A program made the translations under genes and the position numbers. A DNA stretch of 64,000 bases from Siphonodentalium dalli (Eukaryota > Mollusca > Scaphopoda > Gadilida > Siphonodentaliidae). The notes under the pieces are model-generated. The model saw only the letters and a list, made by a program, of their open reading frames with translations. It was not told the DNA's origin and made no database searches. The stretch spans positions 132,683,990 through 132,747,989 of the forward strand of contig CP136067.1 of the NCBI GenBank assembly GCA_032622095.1, read 5' to 3'. Below are positions 1 to 11,486 of the stretch, in pieces; within the stretch, counting starts at the first letter, position 1, and every line of letters starts with the position of its first letter.

Positions 1-1020
1 ATACCTGCGTTGATTGTAGGAAACCGACCATAATAAGATGAGTTTTATTAAAGGTACGGTTGGCCTTGGCGGTGGGTATCCTGTGAAAATATTTCCACCC
101 GTCAAAAACCGCCACAAACAGAAAGAACAACAAAATGTAGACAGACTTTGTCCGTATACAAATAAGAAATATCGCATAAACAGTATGTTATTGTCATATT
201 TGTGACCATTGTTATGTAAACAAAAGCATAAAAAGTTACTTTTCTGGTGTTTGTTTATATTATGATGGTAAACATAAAGAGCGTTCTTTGTGGGTGAATT
301 CCTGATATGGAACGAATAAAGAGCGTTTATGCCATTTGTGTGTGATTAGCCAGCAGCATTGTGCTGTCTTCTGTAACACAATCAGGCTCTTGTTTATGTA
401 AAATATAGTAAATCTTTATGATAACATGCTGTTTACGCGATGGTCATGGTATATATGAACGAGACTGTGTGCGTTTTAATGTTATTCTGTTTACGGTGAT
501 TGGAACAAATATGAACATTTTCGACAATTAAGGCCGCACGTGCCTTTAAGACCATTTTGCAACAACCATAGCGGTCATTATTACACTATTTTAGAACATA
601 TATGTTTTTGGATATTTAACGTAGACATCGAATCATTCTGATTACTTATTAGACACAGACCGCAAAATTTATAATTTGTGACATATAGCATCACTTTGCC
701 CCACCAATATCAAAGCTAACTCAGCAGAACCCACCAACACCATAGATAATTAGCAGGACCACTTTACCAGGGAAGCATACAGAGAAATAACTACCAACTG
801 ATTTAAAACGCCCAAATCGGGCGAACTTACAACTCACATTCAAACTGTAACAGTTCTACAACTGATTAGATATGCGTTGTTAGAATTATATAATAAAATT
901 ATCGAGAACATCTGCTCGTGTTCATCTTTATTTTGGTCGAGATTTGTTTTCTTCAAAAACTCGACTTAACGAGGGACTGTTATCGGCGGGCGGCCGGGTG
1001 TGCGGTCCTAATCATCTATA
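1..1020. other. AT-rich sequence without recognised gene
   Basis: I see no ORF with recognisable protein character, no RNA gene and no clear repeat boundary. The phrase AATAAAGAGCGT and close variants occur twice (about 265-330), hinting at a small degraded repeat. Confidence 0.5.
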
Positions 1021-1023
1021 ACT

Positions 1024-1406
1024 AAAGCTGCTTTCACAGACCGCGGCTGACGCATGCGGCCAACGCATGCATCTAGCATACCTCACATTGGCACATGCGG
1101 CTATCAGGTTATGCGCAACGTTTAAAACCATACATATATCCCTGGCGCTTTCACAGGGATGCGGTTGAAGAAAGTTTTGAAATAGGACTCGTTTAACAGC
1201 CGCAAGTTGCCCGCATCCCTGTGGAAGCGCCAATGATGTATGGTTTGAAACGTTGCCTATAGCGATATATAGCTGGATTCGTTGGCCGCATGTCACATGT
1301 GCATCAGCCGCAGGTCTGTGAAAGCTGCCTTTTCATACCTGCGACTGACGAATGCGACCAATGTATGCGGCTTTCGGGTAAACGCATTCACGTGAAAGCA
1401 GCTTTT
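1024..1406. mobile_element. Non-autonomous TIR element (foldback type)
   Basis: The left end AAAGCTGCTTTCACAGACC (from about 1024) recurs inverted at about 1310-1333 and, as GTGAAAGCAGCTTTT, at 1392-1406. A second nested inverted pair lies inside: TTTAAAACCATACAT... with CTGGCGCTTTCACAGGGATG (1120-1165) faces its reverse complement at 1210-1256. The segment is richer in GC than its flanks and codes for nothing recognisable. The layered inverted repeats suggest a MITE or foldback element. No target-site duplication was obvious and I do not assign a superfamily. Confidence 0.6.
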
Positions 1407-2770
1407 GGGAGCAAAGTTTCAAACCATACATACATGTATATCACTGGGGTTGCGGATGATGCAGTTCAACGCATCCGTTTTCAAAACGTTTTGCGATCAC
1501 TAAATCGAAATAATTGTTTATTCTGAAGCCATGTGTACATGGGTTTAAAGAATTACATATCAGAAAAAATTATCAAAAGAGTACAAGAAATTCACTGGAA
1601 ACGTATTTAAATGTATGATGTATGTGACAAATATATATACACACACACACATATATATATATAAAATAAAAATAAATATTCAATATCATTAGATTTTCGA
1701 AATTTGGTCTGTGGTCTTTGAAAACTGAGGAGAACGGCTAGTTTTCGGTTGATTACACAGAGAAATATTCAAAGCCTCTTCGTGAAACGGGGATTGCTAG
1801 TTGACAAGTCCCGTTTCATGAAGAGGCTTTGCATGCTTTTCTGATATCGGATATCCAACCGTTGAGTATTACAAATGTCCCATTGTTGAGACTCAAAGTT
1901 GGACGTTTGTGTAGATTCAAGTTTTTGCGATTCACATAAAGTACAGTGCATGGTGGGGGTGTGCTCTGTGTTGAGGTGGTTTCAATTTGCATTCAGAAGA
2001 GAAAACATATCTGAATTGTATGGAGCGCCGGGGGCGAGAGCCGAATTTGTTTTTAAGTCGTGGCCACGAGAATAAGTCATGCGGTCAGATGCTCGTAGCC
2101 CGTTTATATATAACCATGGTATATGCGAGATATACACAATGAAAACACACTCCACACATTGGATCGATAAGCCTTGCCCTGTGTATTTTGATGTTGCGTT
2201 TTTTGACAATCGGTCTTCCGTATCATTTCTACAACACAATTATTATCGTCTCACTTGCAGCACGACGTTACCGTGTGATCGCCACGGAAGCGTTTTCATT
2301 CAGAGTATGGTCAATATATTGCCGACGGTGCAGTGTATTTTCGGATAGAAAACAAATAGGCCTATATATGTCGAAAGCAGAAACTAAGTCGCGAGTGGCA
2401 CCTCTGGTTGAGTTTTGATTATTTGGCACTCGGGACTTGGCTAGATGGTTTTCGTTTGGGTGGTCTCCACCTTGGAATTTCCAACTGCACCCCACCCATT
2501 GAACCACACCAAACTCACAAGTTTGCGTAATTCAATTTGCACACCCCCGGTGCTTTGATTTTCCCCAAATGTTCTTTCACAGACTACTATATGGTAGCCT
2601 ATTCTAAATGGACCAGTAGTCTTGTGGCCACTGGCCATGCAGGGAGATGAAAAGAATGGTTCGGCCCAGCATGAGATTAACAAATCCTAATATCTAGTGG
2701 TATAACGCCAGACAAATTTACACCCCGATTAATTTTTTCTTAAATTAATTAGCAAGTAACTAAAGCAAGG
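1407..2770. other. Non-coding stretch with microsatellite and hairpin
   Basis: Contains an (AT/AC)n microsatellite at about 1633-1663 and the hairpin annotated separately at 1770-1831. Short ORFs here overlap on both strands and show no family resemblance. Confidence 0.5.
1770..1831. repeat. Short inverted repeat (hairpin)
   Basis: CAAAGCCTCTTCGTGAAACG (1770-1789) pairs with CGTTTCATGAAGAGGCTTTG (1812-1831) with one mismatch, leaving a loop of about 22 nt. Function is unknown; it may be a remnant of a foldback element. Confidence 0.75.
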
Positions 2771-4308
2771 TGATTGATTGATTTATTGCACAAGTCACAT
2801 AACAGTGAAACAAGCAAAACGTATATACACTATGTACACAAATTCGGATATCACATTCATCATTGTTCATATACACATACATGTTTATATATACAGCAGT
2901 AATTAAATTAGATTACACAATAATAGGCAATAAACGTAACAAGTATGATAATTACATGTGATCACCCTTAACAATAAATGATTTCGCTCATATAGAATAA
3001 GACACCTTCTTAAAGGCACACCTTAGGAATATGCATAGTCTTTTTATGAGGCTTATATTTTGAATAGATAGGAGACTATGGAATTTCTCTCTCGTAGGGT
3101 TCTTCCAAAAGTATTCAGGGATATATTGTTTTCTGATTTCATCCAAATGACTGCATATAATAACTAAATGGTATTCGTCTCCTAAATATTCTCCACATAT
3201 GGTGCATATTCTATTGTCATTATCATTTGGAGATTTCTTCCATCTTGCGCATTCTATAGGCAATTTATGATTTGCAGTTCTGAGCTTCAGGAGGTATATC
3301 GATATATTTGACGGCAACATCTTCAAGTAATTTGGGTAACCGTAGTCAGTTTTAATAAAACTATAAAATTGGGCCCTCGATGAAGCAGATGTGTTTATGT
3401 CAACGGGTAGTGCGTCCCAATGACGCTGTTTGAGAACAGTTTTTGCATTTCTCAGTTCAATAGCGGTCAGACCCGTCTGGGTGATCCACTTTGATTGCAA
3501 TTTCAAATCATAAAGAGCATTTTTGACAAAAGATAACCATTTGGAATTATTTTTGTCTGCTGTCTTTGAGTTCATCTCTTGAGTCTGATAAATTAAGGTA
3601 TAAATATTCTTAGCTGACTCAGAGCCGTCACTCGATACGAGCTTTGACCAATATGTCAGGGCTCGGCATGTCATTTCTATAGAAACGGGGTGTCGTGCGA
3701 ATTCTGCATAAACTATGTAATTGGGGGTACTCATTGTGATGGATGCAACCATCTTACAAAATTTTAGATGTAGTGTCTCTACACTTTGAGTACGTACAAA
3801 GCACCAGATCTCACTTCCATACAGTAAAATAGGTGAAATCATCTTATCGAATAAATCAAGCATAATATCAATGGGTAGGTTACGTGTTCGAACCTTATTA
3901 AGCAGGCCGTATATGGCTCTCGTTGCAGAATTAACTGTTTTCTTTATGTTCTGACAGAAGCGACCATTATAAAATAACTTAACCCCTAAATAAGTGAATT
4001 CTTTAACTATTTCTAGGCTACAGCCTCTATACATGAATATGGGGAGATTTTTTAAACCATTTCTTTGTGAAAATCATTAATTTGGTCTTTTTTGTATTGA
4101 CTTGAAGTTTCCAAGCCTCTGCATAATCGGCAAAGGCGAGGAGAGCCCTATGCATATTATCTTCGTCGTCAGAAAATAGAACTGTATCGTCGGCATATAA
4201 AAGACATAACACACGGAAGGGCACAGAACACACGGGTCGGCCGATTGTTAGACCCCGATGTGAGAACCTTTTGAAAATCTGAACATGAAAATGTGACAAT
4301 CCTGGCAT
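2771..4308 (-). mobile_element. 5'-truncated non-LTR retrotransposon (LINE)
   Basis: Read on the minus strand, this is the 3' part of a LINE. It holds the end of the reverse-transcriptase palm, the thumb and C-terminal region, about 215 bp of 3' UTR, and ends near 2771 in GCAATAAATCAATCAATCAC, a short (AATC)n tail rather than poly(A). Such simple tails are typical of CR1/Jockey/RTE-like LINEs. The endonuclease and the first part of the RT are missing, as expected from incomplete target-primed reverse transcription. Confidence 0.8.
2988..4308 (-). pseudogene. LINE reverse transcriptase ORF2, C-terminal half, frameshifted
   Basis: Two minus-strand frames make one broken protein. The first (4308-4027) contains LLYADDTVLFS, the RT catalytic motif with the two aspartates, followed by an NTKKTKLMIF-type segment. 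The second (to 2988) continues with EFTYLGVKLFYNGRF and PILLYGSEIW, the usual post-palm motifs of CR1/Jockey-type RTs. It ends with KLRTANHKLPIECARW and a Cys/His segment CTICGEYLGDEYHLVIIC resembling the C-terminal zinc motif of these LINEs. The frames switch near 4030, so the copy needs at least one indel to be explained. Upstream of the YADD motif the similarity fades and the endonuclease is absent. This is a dead copy; the family call is from motif recognition, the clade is uncertain. Confidence 0.85.
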
Positions 4309-4368
4309 CTAGACTGGCATCAAGCTTTCCAATTCGGGGAATTGTTTAACCTGACGCTCACCCTAAAA

Positions 4369-6272
4369 CCCCTGTCACACTCAGGCCGGCGCTCTCACTG
4401 CGCTGCAAAAGTACCAACATATGAGTAACACGCAGGAGGAGCGCCGAAAACTGTCGAAAATTGTCAAACTTTAAAAACAAAGTATGCTCCTATTGCGTTC
4501 CTACTTTGTCAAGTCTCACGCTCTTAGTGCGTTCAAGTCGCTGTCATTGTGATGCTAGTACGTTCTCAATAAGTTCGCAAAACGTTCTCTGCGCGGGCGC
4601 GGAGAGTATAGATAGCGCCTCCTACGTTCTCCAATCATAGTCAGTTTTTAGGTTGTGGGGAAAATACCCAACACTCCGCAATAGTTTAGCTGTCCGATTA
4701 AACTACTGTCACACTCCGCTGCGATCAGGCCGGCGCTTGCATTGCGCTGAAAAATAATCAAAGCGCCAAGCAAAGCGCAGTAAGGTATCCAAGAACGTAT
4801 TGGTGACGCAGTGGACACTGGCTAGGACGGGAGAGGGTCCCCATGATCGCCCCAGAGCGCCGCGCTTGTTTTGTGCATGCACAAAACAAGCGCAGAGGTT
4901 TGGCGTTCTGACCAGGCGTAGTACCGTCGCCATGACGGCGCAATGCGTACTAACAACGCAATGACAACGACTTGAACGCATTAAGAGCGTTTACGACGTG
5001 GGGAAAACGCAGTGAGAGCGTGTGAGAGCGTGAGACTTGACAAAACAGGAACGCGATGAAAACGTGATAAGCGGGATAGGGCATAGCTTGTCACGCGCGC
5101 CGCATGTATGACTGGTGGGGAGTTTCTCGTTTCGCGTGCGGGCTGACTTTATCAATGGGTGTTTTATTAGTTTTATTTATAGAATGGGAATTTTTGGGAA
5201 TATTTAAAAGTCAAACTGCGAGCTGGAGGCCGAGTCCCGTAAAAGGTGCTTGTAGTTGGGGAAATTAAATTTCGTTTATTGTGTTAATCAACGTTGATTA
5301 ATGTTGATTTTTGGTTTGTGGTAAACTATATGTGTACTACAAATGAAAGAAATTTCTGCAGCCCACTGGGGGTTGTGGTCCGAGACGGTCGAGTCGACCA
5401 CCGGTTCGTTAATTAGGTGCTAGTTGTTATTGTTATTTAACGGAATTCTGAGTTGGTCATTCGCAAAACCAATATATTTTATATTCTAAAATTACATTTA
5501 TAATATATGATCTTGAGCGCGTTACCATTTCTGACATTGCTTCTCTTGTTTTAACAGATTGAAAATTTCTGACAATTTTCCGCGCTTCCACTGTGCGTTA
5601 CTCGTATTTTGATACTTTTTTAACTCAAAGCAAATGCCAGCTTGATCGCAGCGGAGTGTGACAGTGGTATGAGCAGACCGCATTTCAAAGTGCATGGGAT
5701 CGTAGTGTAAACCTGCTGTAAACGCCGGAAGAACGCCATGTATAACGCTTGGGCGTAAAGCGAGCGCCAGAGTCGCAGTGGCAGCACAATGTGGACGTTC
5801 TATGAGCGGGAATCAGTCCATAACACCCCATGACAGCGCAGAAAGAGCGCAATAAGTTTTGGACAGAGCCTCATTGAGCGTATTAGGGACGGGAAAGGCA
5901 CGTAGGGATAATTTGATTAAGCTTACTGTAGTCGCAAAAGACAAGATTAATTTCTTGCTGCGACCACGAGAAGCTAATATGCGCTCTTGATACGTACACA
6001 TAACGCTCACGTCGCTCGATTGGCGCTTCGCTTTGCGCTGTCACGACGACAGTACTACGTCCTGGTCAGAACGCCGAGCCTCTGCGCTTGTTTTGTGCAT
6101 GCATAAAACAAGCGTGGCGCTCTGGCACCTATGGGCGACCATGAAGATCCTCGGCCGTTGTAGCCAGTGTCCACTGCGTCACCAATCGGTTCTTGGAGAC
6201 CTTAGTGCGTTTAGGTGGGCGCTTTGATACTTTTGCAGCGCAATGAGAGCGCTGGCCTGAGTGTGACAGGGG
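4369..6272. mobile_element. GC-rich TIR DNA element, non-autonomous, outer copy
   Basis: The left end CCCCTGTCACACTCAGGCC (4369 on) is matched inverted by the right end ending GTGTGACAGGGG (6261-6272). The match extends about 50 bp through GCTCTCACTGCGCTGCAAAAGTA and also a few bases outward (CCTAAA/TTTAGG). Beyond that, the right arm (about 6030-6272) is similar over roughly 200 bp to an internal left arm at 4705-4940, including the palindrome TTGTTTTGTGCATGCACAAA. There is no transposase-like ORF. I see no clean target-site duplication, so the superfamily is open. Confidence 0.75.
4705..5665. mobile_element. Inner TIR element nested in the 4369-6272 element
   Basis: ACTGTCACACTCCGCTGCG at 4705 is repeated inverted at 5645-5665, and the similarity continues to about 37 bp with few mismatches. 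The ends share the CTGTCACACT core with the outer element, so the two belong to one family. Parts of its interior (about 4990-5050) are inverted relative to 4490-4530. The arrangement suggests insertion of one family member into another, or rearrangement between arms. Confidence 0.7.
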
Positions 6273-6278
6273 CTTTAG

Positions 6279-6899
6279 GTTTGAAAATTGCCACCTGATG
6301 CCCATTTCAGTCCAGAATTTTGCAAATGAAAAGGAAATATGCAAATGTTGGTGTAAAAACAACAAATTCGTCACTAAGATATTGTTGGAAAATCAAACTA
6401 CGAGAACAATTTCAACCTAATTTTGGTGTGATTTTCCAATTAATGTTGCATTAGGTTTGACTACAGTTGGGGGGGGGGTCTTTTAACTACCCCTGTCAAC
6501 ACGCCCCTGCTTTGCACCCCATGCTAAGAGTGCGGTCTTGCATTCACTGATCGATTCTAAATTATGTTGGGTGGCACATGTGGAGGAGTCAGGGGGTTAC
6601 ATCCCCACCCCTGTCGGGGATGGATAGCCACCCCGTCGACGAGCTCTGCAATGGTCAACCCGGTGGCTAAAGCCCGCCCCCTGTCAGGGAATCGTATTAG
6701 TAGGGCGGCTCCGTGTCAAAAAAAGGGTGAATCGTGCATTTTAAGGTAAAAGCAACAAACTTTGTATACAACATCCTGATGTGATATCTTGTGGATTTGG
6801 ATATCATGCCAAGCTAGGGAAAGCCCATGGTTGCCATGGTAACCACCGAAAAACATAGCCGCCAAAAATGCCAAATTGGCTTTTTGCGGAAGTGCGATT
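6279..6899. other. Non-coding stretch with a dispersed repeat
   Basis: No gene recognised. A run of G (about 6470-6479) is followed by a GC-rich stretch (6560-6720). The segment at about 6725-6850 is similar in opposite orientation to 24290-24460 and carries GGTTGCCATGGTAACC (6829-6844), close to an RFX X-box. Confidence 0.5.
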
Positions 6900-6979
6900 T
6901 TGGTGCCCCTCTCCCTGCACTGCACCCCTGACTCAAATAGCGCCACTTTTGCCGCCTTGGAAGCACACGATTAGTTTCC
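6900..6979. repeat. Left flank repeat interrupted by the LINE
   Basis: The phrase GCACCCCTGACTCAAATAGCG and the following bases to TTAGTTTCC match 11575-11640 downstream of the LINE closely, and 11690-11740 more loosely. The LINE therefore inserted into a short tandem or dispersed repeat. The last seven bases, AGTTTCC (6973-6979), are the left target-site duplication. Confidence 0.7.
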
Positions 6980-7318
6980 CCCACCCTAAATTCAAAGAAT
7001 GGCGGCCACGCAAACGGGAAACTCGGAACGACAGGACGACTAAACCGGAAAGCAGGTGTAAAATAGCTTTTAAATTTTCAGATTCCCCCACAGATGTGAG
7101 AATGGTGTGCGAGATGTATGGATGTAAATTGTTAAATTTGTATTTGTCAATCCTCAATATACTCAATCGTCTTATGTGTTGCACTTATGTTTATGTTCAT
7201 GTTTATTTCTATCGTGAAACCATGTCGCTGATATATCTTTTTCAGTCTCACATGCATGCATATATGGAAATTGTGGTGGCTTCGCCTTGTCTAGGACGAG
7301 TTAGTGTCGACTATTTTA

Positions 7319-10300
7319 ATGTCAACTCCTAATATTATCTCTGTCAACTGTCGAGGGCTAAACGAAAATAAGAAGCGACGCGACGTCCTCAACTATCTAA
7401 AATCCTTAGATGCTTCAATTTACTGTATTCAAGATACTCACTTTACCACAGATCTCCAAAATATTGTCAGATCTGAATGGGGGTTCGAATGTCGATTTGC
7501 CAGTTATAATTCACAATCTAGAGGTGTGGCGGTTCTGTTCCGAAATAATTTCCAGTTCAAGATAAATGAGACGTTTTCGGATAAAAATGGTAATTTTTTA
7601 ATACTTGACATTACAATTGAGGATTTTCGGCTCACATTGGTTGTTATATATGGACCCAATAAAGATGAACCAAAATTTTACAAAGATCTAAACGACAAAA
7701 TATTCGAGATTGGCAATACTCAAATTTTAATATGTGGTGACTGGAATTTAGTCCAGGACAACTCGATCGATACAAAAAATTACGTTAACGTCAACAATCC
7801 TAAAGCGAAAGCCGAAATTGAAAATTTAAAGAGTAGACACGATTTAGTAGATCCATGGCGATTGACCCACCCCTCCACCAGACGGTACACATGGCGAAGA
7901 ACCTCTCCTCTTAAGATGGCTCGACTTGATTACTTCCTTATATCGTCCGATCTTATGAGTCTTATATCAGATAATCCTGATATTCTTCCTGGCTATCGTA
8001 CCGACCACTCAATCATCAAACTGAATCTCCAATTTAATAAAATCAAACATGGTCGTGGGTTGTGGAAATTTAATAATTCGCTTCTTTTGAAAAAGGAATA
8101 TCAGGAAATAGTCAAACAAACAATTAAAGAAAATGTGGAACGGTACAGTAAGAATAACACAGAAGGCTCACTTACTGTGTCACCATCTTTGTTTCTCGAT
8201 GCATTGTTGTTAGATATCAGAGGCAAAAGCATTCAGTTTTCCACCCGCGTTAAGAAGGACCAAATAAGTAATGAAAAACGGCTGATTCTAAATAAAACAG
8301 AAACCGAAAAACAACTGCGCGATTCAGATAGCACAGATCCGACCGATATATTGGGGAAAATTAGAGATATCGACACAGAACTGGAAAAAATTCGGAAAGA
8401 TAAAATGAACGGCCTCCTTGTCCGAACGAGAATTAAATATATGGAGGAGGGGGAGAAACCAACAAAATATTTCCTTAACATGGAAAAACGAAATTTCATT
8501 TCAAAAACAATCAAAGAAGTTATAGACAATAGCGGTCAACACATTTCCGAACCCACCGGCATTATTGAATGTACCAAAAACTTTTACACAGAGTTGTACA
8601 CCGAAAAGCCTTTGTCGGCCAATCATGATACAAAAAAAATTCCACATAACATTAGAGTTACCCCGCTTACCCCAAACCAAACATCGTCTATTGAAGGAGA
8701 ATTATCTCTCTCAGAACTAACAGAAGCTCTTAGAAACATGAAAAACGGAAAATCACCTGGTCCCGATGGGTTTACGGTCGAATTTTATAAACTATTTTGG
8801 CCAGAAATAGGTCCATACGTATTAGAATCATTGAATCATTGTTTTCAAAAAGGCGAACTGTCCATAATGCAAAAACAAGGAGTTATAACCATGATCCCCA
8901 AAAAAGACAAAGACAGGAAATACCTAAAGAACTGGCGCCCAATTACACTACTGAATGTTTCCTACAAACTGGCATCCGCTTGTATTGCTAACCGCATGAA
9001 GAAAACACTCCCTTTCATTATAAACGTAGATCAGTCAGGATTTATCCCGGGCCGTTTCATCGGTGACAGTACACGCATAATATATGATATGTTATATGAA
9101 ACGGACAAACGGAACATGTCTGGTATGCTTTTACTTATTGATTTCGAGAAAGCATTTGATACGGTCTCCTGGTCTTTCATCGAACAATGCTTAGAAAAAT
9201 TTAATTATGGAGAAACGATCAAAAGGTGGATCAAAACATTTTACAACGATATTCAATCAGCCGTCTTAGTTAATGGCAATTTGTCTTCATTTTTCAAGCC
9301 AGCCAGAGGCTGTAGGCAAGGCGACCCGTTATCACCGTATATTTTTCTCTTATGCGCCGAGATATTCGCTGAAATGATAAGAGGAAATAAGAAAATAATA
9401 GGTGTTACCCTCGACGAGACAGAGTACAAAATAAACCAATATGCAGATGACACTACACTTTTACTAGATGGGAGCGAAGCCAGCCTCAGAGAATCTCTAT
9501 CCGTGCTTGAATCATTTGCTACTATGTCGGGCCTGAAGGCTAATATAGACAAATGCCAAATAGTCTGGTTGGGCTCTCAGAAAATGAACACATCAGTTCC
9601 TTCAGAATTCAAAATTAAAGTTTCGAATACATTCACAGCCCTCGGAATTAAATACAGCACCAATTTGTCCGAAATACCAGAAATTAATTTCAGAGACAAG
9701 ATCGACAACATGAAAAAGATAATAGACAAATGGAAATATAGACATATCTCACCCATCGGTAGAATAACAATTATCAAGTCTATTCTCATTCCAAATATTG
9801 TACACCTTCTCCAATCCCCCCCAAATCCAAAGCAAGATATCCTTGACGAAATCAATAGAATTCTATTCAAATTTGTATGGAACAATAAACGCGACAGGGT
9901 CAGTCGTACACAACTTTGCAGGGGTTATGAATATGGCGGACTAAAAATGATTAATATAAAACATTTCAACGATGCTCTCAAAATAACCTGGATGCGCAGA
10001 TGTATCACGAAGTTACCCCCATGGTTGAACATAACACCCCGAGAAATTTCAGATCCCTTACTAGCGACTTATGGCTCAAAATACATCAACACTGTTCTAT
10101 CAAAAACTGGGAACCCTTTCTGGCGCGACGTTCTTATGGCTTGGAAGAGTTGCTTGAAAAATATGCCAAACGATAACTCACCCCTAGCGACTCAGACTGT
10201 TTGGAACCACGATGAACTCCGAATGAATAAAGACGCAATAAATAGTAGCGAGTGGAAGGAAAATGGCATCTTATTTATAAACGATCTTATCACACCAGGA

Positions 10301-11110
10301 AATAAACTGCACACACTTGAAAGTTTCACCGCCAAATTTGACATGCCCACCACTTTCTTGACATTGCAAAGTGTCAACACGCAGATCCGCATTTTATCAA
10401 AACAGACGAAAAAAGATCTCACTAGCAATGAGACCCCCTTTATTCCAAACAATATTCACCTGCTAACAAAAAGTAAACATGGATGTAAGGAATTTTACAA
10501 CCTCCTTATCTCAGACAATGGTCAATTCCCACTGTGTGTATCAAAATGGAAAAGAGATATGGGACCTAATACAACCAAAAGTTCATGGTCTCATATATTA
10601 TCATCGCCATTCAATTGTCTGCGAGATTCTAGATTACAATGGTTTCAATATCGGATAAATACACGTATTTTGGGAACCAAAAGGTTGCTATTTCTTATGA
10701 AAATATCTGTAGACGATTACTGTAACCGGTGTAATTTACCTGAGAACATTACCCACATATTCTATGAATGCTCTGCCGTAAAATTATTCATAAATGACAC
10801 ACAAAAATGGCTGGATGAACACAAGCTGGACATCTCTATCACTCGTAGCAACATAATGTTCGGCCCTCCCCGCCAGCAAAATTTCAGTGTCAAAAATTTA
10901 TTTCTGACATTGCTTAAATATTACATATACAAAACCAAATTTGACCCCGATACCTTATCCCTGAAATCATTTCTACGTGAACTTGATGAGAGATACCGGT
11001 TAGAGAAATATATAGCACTAAAGAGAGATATCCTCAACGACTTCGAATTTGAATGGTGTGAGATATACCTTGCCCTGTCAAGTACTTTGAGGACAAATAA
11101 CTATTTGTGA
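7319..11110 (+). CDS. LINE ORF2: endonuclease and reverse transcriptase
   Basis: A 1263-residue ORF counted from the first ATG at 7319; the frame is open 15 bases further upstream but without an ATG. It should nick target DNA and copy the LINE RNA there. The N-terminal apurinic-type endonuclease shows SVNCRGLN (N10), IQDTH (position 39), YGPN (111-114), CGDWN (D141), RLDYFL (D204) and TDHS (D229, H230). The usual QETH glutamate is aspartate here. The reverse transcriptase has GKSPGPDGF, NWRPITLLN, LLIDFEKAFD (D608), GCRQGDPLSP (about 664) and QYADDTTLL (D710, D711). A C-terminal CX2CX7HX4C motif lies at about 1135-1151. I see no internal stop, so the copy may be recently active. The motif style fits the L1/Tx1 group; the exact clade is uncertain. 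Confidence 0.95.
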   Translation: MSTPNIISVNCRGLNENKKRRDVLNYLKSLDASIYCIQDTHFTTDLQNIVRSEWGFECRFASYNSQSRGVAVLFRNNFQFKINETFSDKNGNFLILDITIEDFRLTLVVIYGPNKDEPKFYKDLNDKIFEIGNTQILICGDWNLVQDNSIDTKNYVNVNNPKAKAEIENLKSRHDLVDPWRLTHPSTRRYTWRRTSPLKMARLDYFLISSDLMSLISDNPDILPGYRTDHSIIKLNLQFNKIKHGRGLWKFNNSLLLKKEYQEIVKQTIKENVERYSKNNTEGSLTVSPSLFLDALLLDIRGKSIQFSTRVKKDQISNEKRLILNKTETEKQLRDSDSTDPTDILGKIRDIDTELEKIRKDKMNGLLVRTRIKYMEEGEKPTKYFLNMEKRNFISKTIKEVIDNSGQHISEPTGIIECTKNFYTELYTEKPLSANHDTKKIPHNIRVTPLTPNQTSSIEGELSLSELTEALRNMKNGKSPGPDGFTVEFYKLFWPEIGPYVLESLNHCFQKGELSIMQKQGVITMIPKKDKDRKYLKNWRPITLLNVSYKLASACIANRMKKTLPFIINVDQSGFIPGRFIGDSTRIIYDMLYETDKRNMSGMLLLIDFEKAFDTVSWSFIEQCLEKFNYGETIKRWIKTFYNDIQSAVLVNGNLSSFFKPARGCRQGDPLSPYIFLLCAEIFAEMIRGNKKIIGVTLDETEYKINQYADDTTLLLDGSEASLRESLSVLESFATMSGLKANIDKCQIVWLGSQKMNTSVPSEFKIKVSNTFTALGIKYSTNLSEIPEINFRDKIDNMKKIIDKWKYRHISPIGRITIIKSILIPNIVHLLQSPPNPKQDILDEINRILFKFVWNNKRDRVSRTQLCRGYEYGGLKMINIKHFNDALKITWMRRCITKLPPWLNITPREISDPLLATYGSKYINTVLSKTGNPFWRDVLMAWKSCLKNMPNDNSPLATQTVWNHDELRMNKDAINSSEWKENGILFINDLITPGNKLHTLESFTAKFDMPTTFLTLQSVNTQIRILSKQTKKDLTSNETPFIPNNIHLLTKSKHGCKEFYNLLISDNGQFPLCVSKWKRDMGPNTTKSSWSHILSSPFNCLRDSRLQWFQYRINTRILGTKRLLFLMKISVDDYCNRCNLPENITHIFYECSAVKLFINDTQKWLDEHKLDISITRSNIMFGPPRQQNFSVKNLFLTLLKYYIYKTKFDPDTLSLKSFLRELDERYRLEKYIALKRDILNDFEFEWCEIYLALSSTLRTNNYL

Positions 11111-11441
11111 TTATGTTCGTTTTTTCACTTGTTGATGGTTGGTCGAATTAACGCTATATAAATACCGGGCACGGATAGAGGCATTTTTGTTTTATCATAT
11201 CGGAGACTATAAATTACATGGATATTTAAAAGCATACAAAACGATTTCTGATGACATTCCAGTCATAAACATAGTCTGTGTAATCAAAAACACGCATGAG
11301 GTGTCTTCGAATTTGAACGTGTGTAAGGCGTGTGTGAGTTGCGAGCGAAAGTCCCCCCTCCCGAAAATACCAGGACATTATTTTTGTTATTGTCATTATG
11401 CTGTATTTTAAATATATGAATATGTCCATGTATATATTGTC

Positions 11442-11486
11442 AATAAAGAATTAAAAAAAACAAAAAACAAAAAACAAAAAAAAACA
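11442..11486 (+). promoter_or_regulatory. LINE polyadenylation signal and A-rich tail
   Basis: AATAAA at 11442-11447 is followed within about 10 bases by an A-rich tail broken by regularly spaced C residues. It marks the 3' end of the retrotransposed RNA. Confidence 0.85.

Larger units (their letters stand above)
6980..11486 (+). mobile_element. LINE with intact ORF2, L1/Tx1-like
   Basis: The element runs from just after the left AGTTTCC (6973-6979) to just before the right AGTTTCC (11487-11493). It has about 340 bp of 5' sequence, one long ORF (7319-11110), about 330 bp of 3' UTR with AATAAA at 11442-11447, and an A-rich tail interrupted by C. The nearby uninterrupted repeat unit (about 11620-11665) shows what the empty site looked like. 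No ORF1 is present: only 339 bp precede the ORF. Either the element is 5'-truncated just upstream of ORF2 or the family has a single ORF. Confidence 0.85.

Noticed and set aside
6868-7332. 154-codon ORF just upstream of the LINE ORF, as a possible ORF1
   Set aside because: It starts outside the element (before the AGTTTCC duplication), overlaps the start of ORF2, and has no coiled-coil, RRM or zinc-knuckle character.
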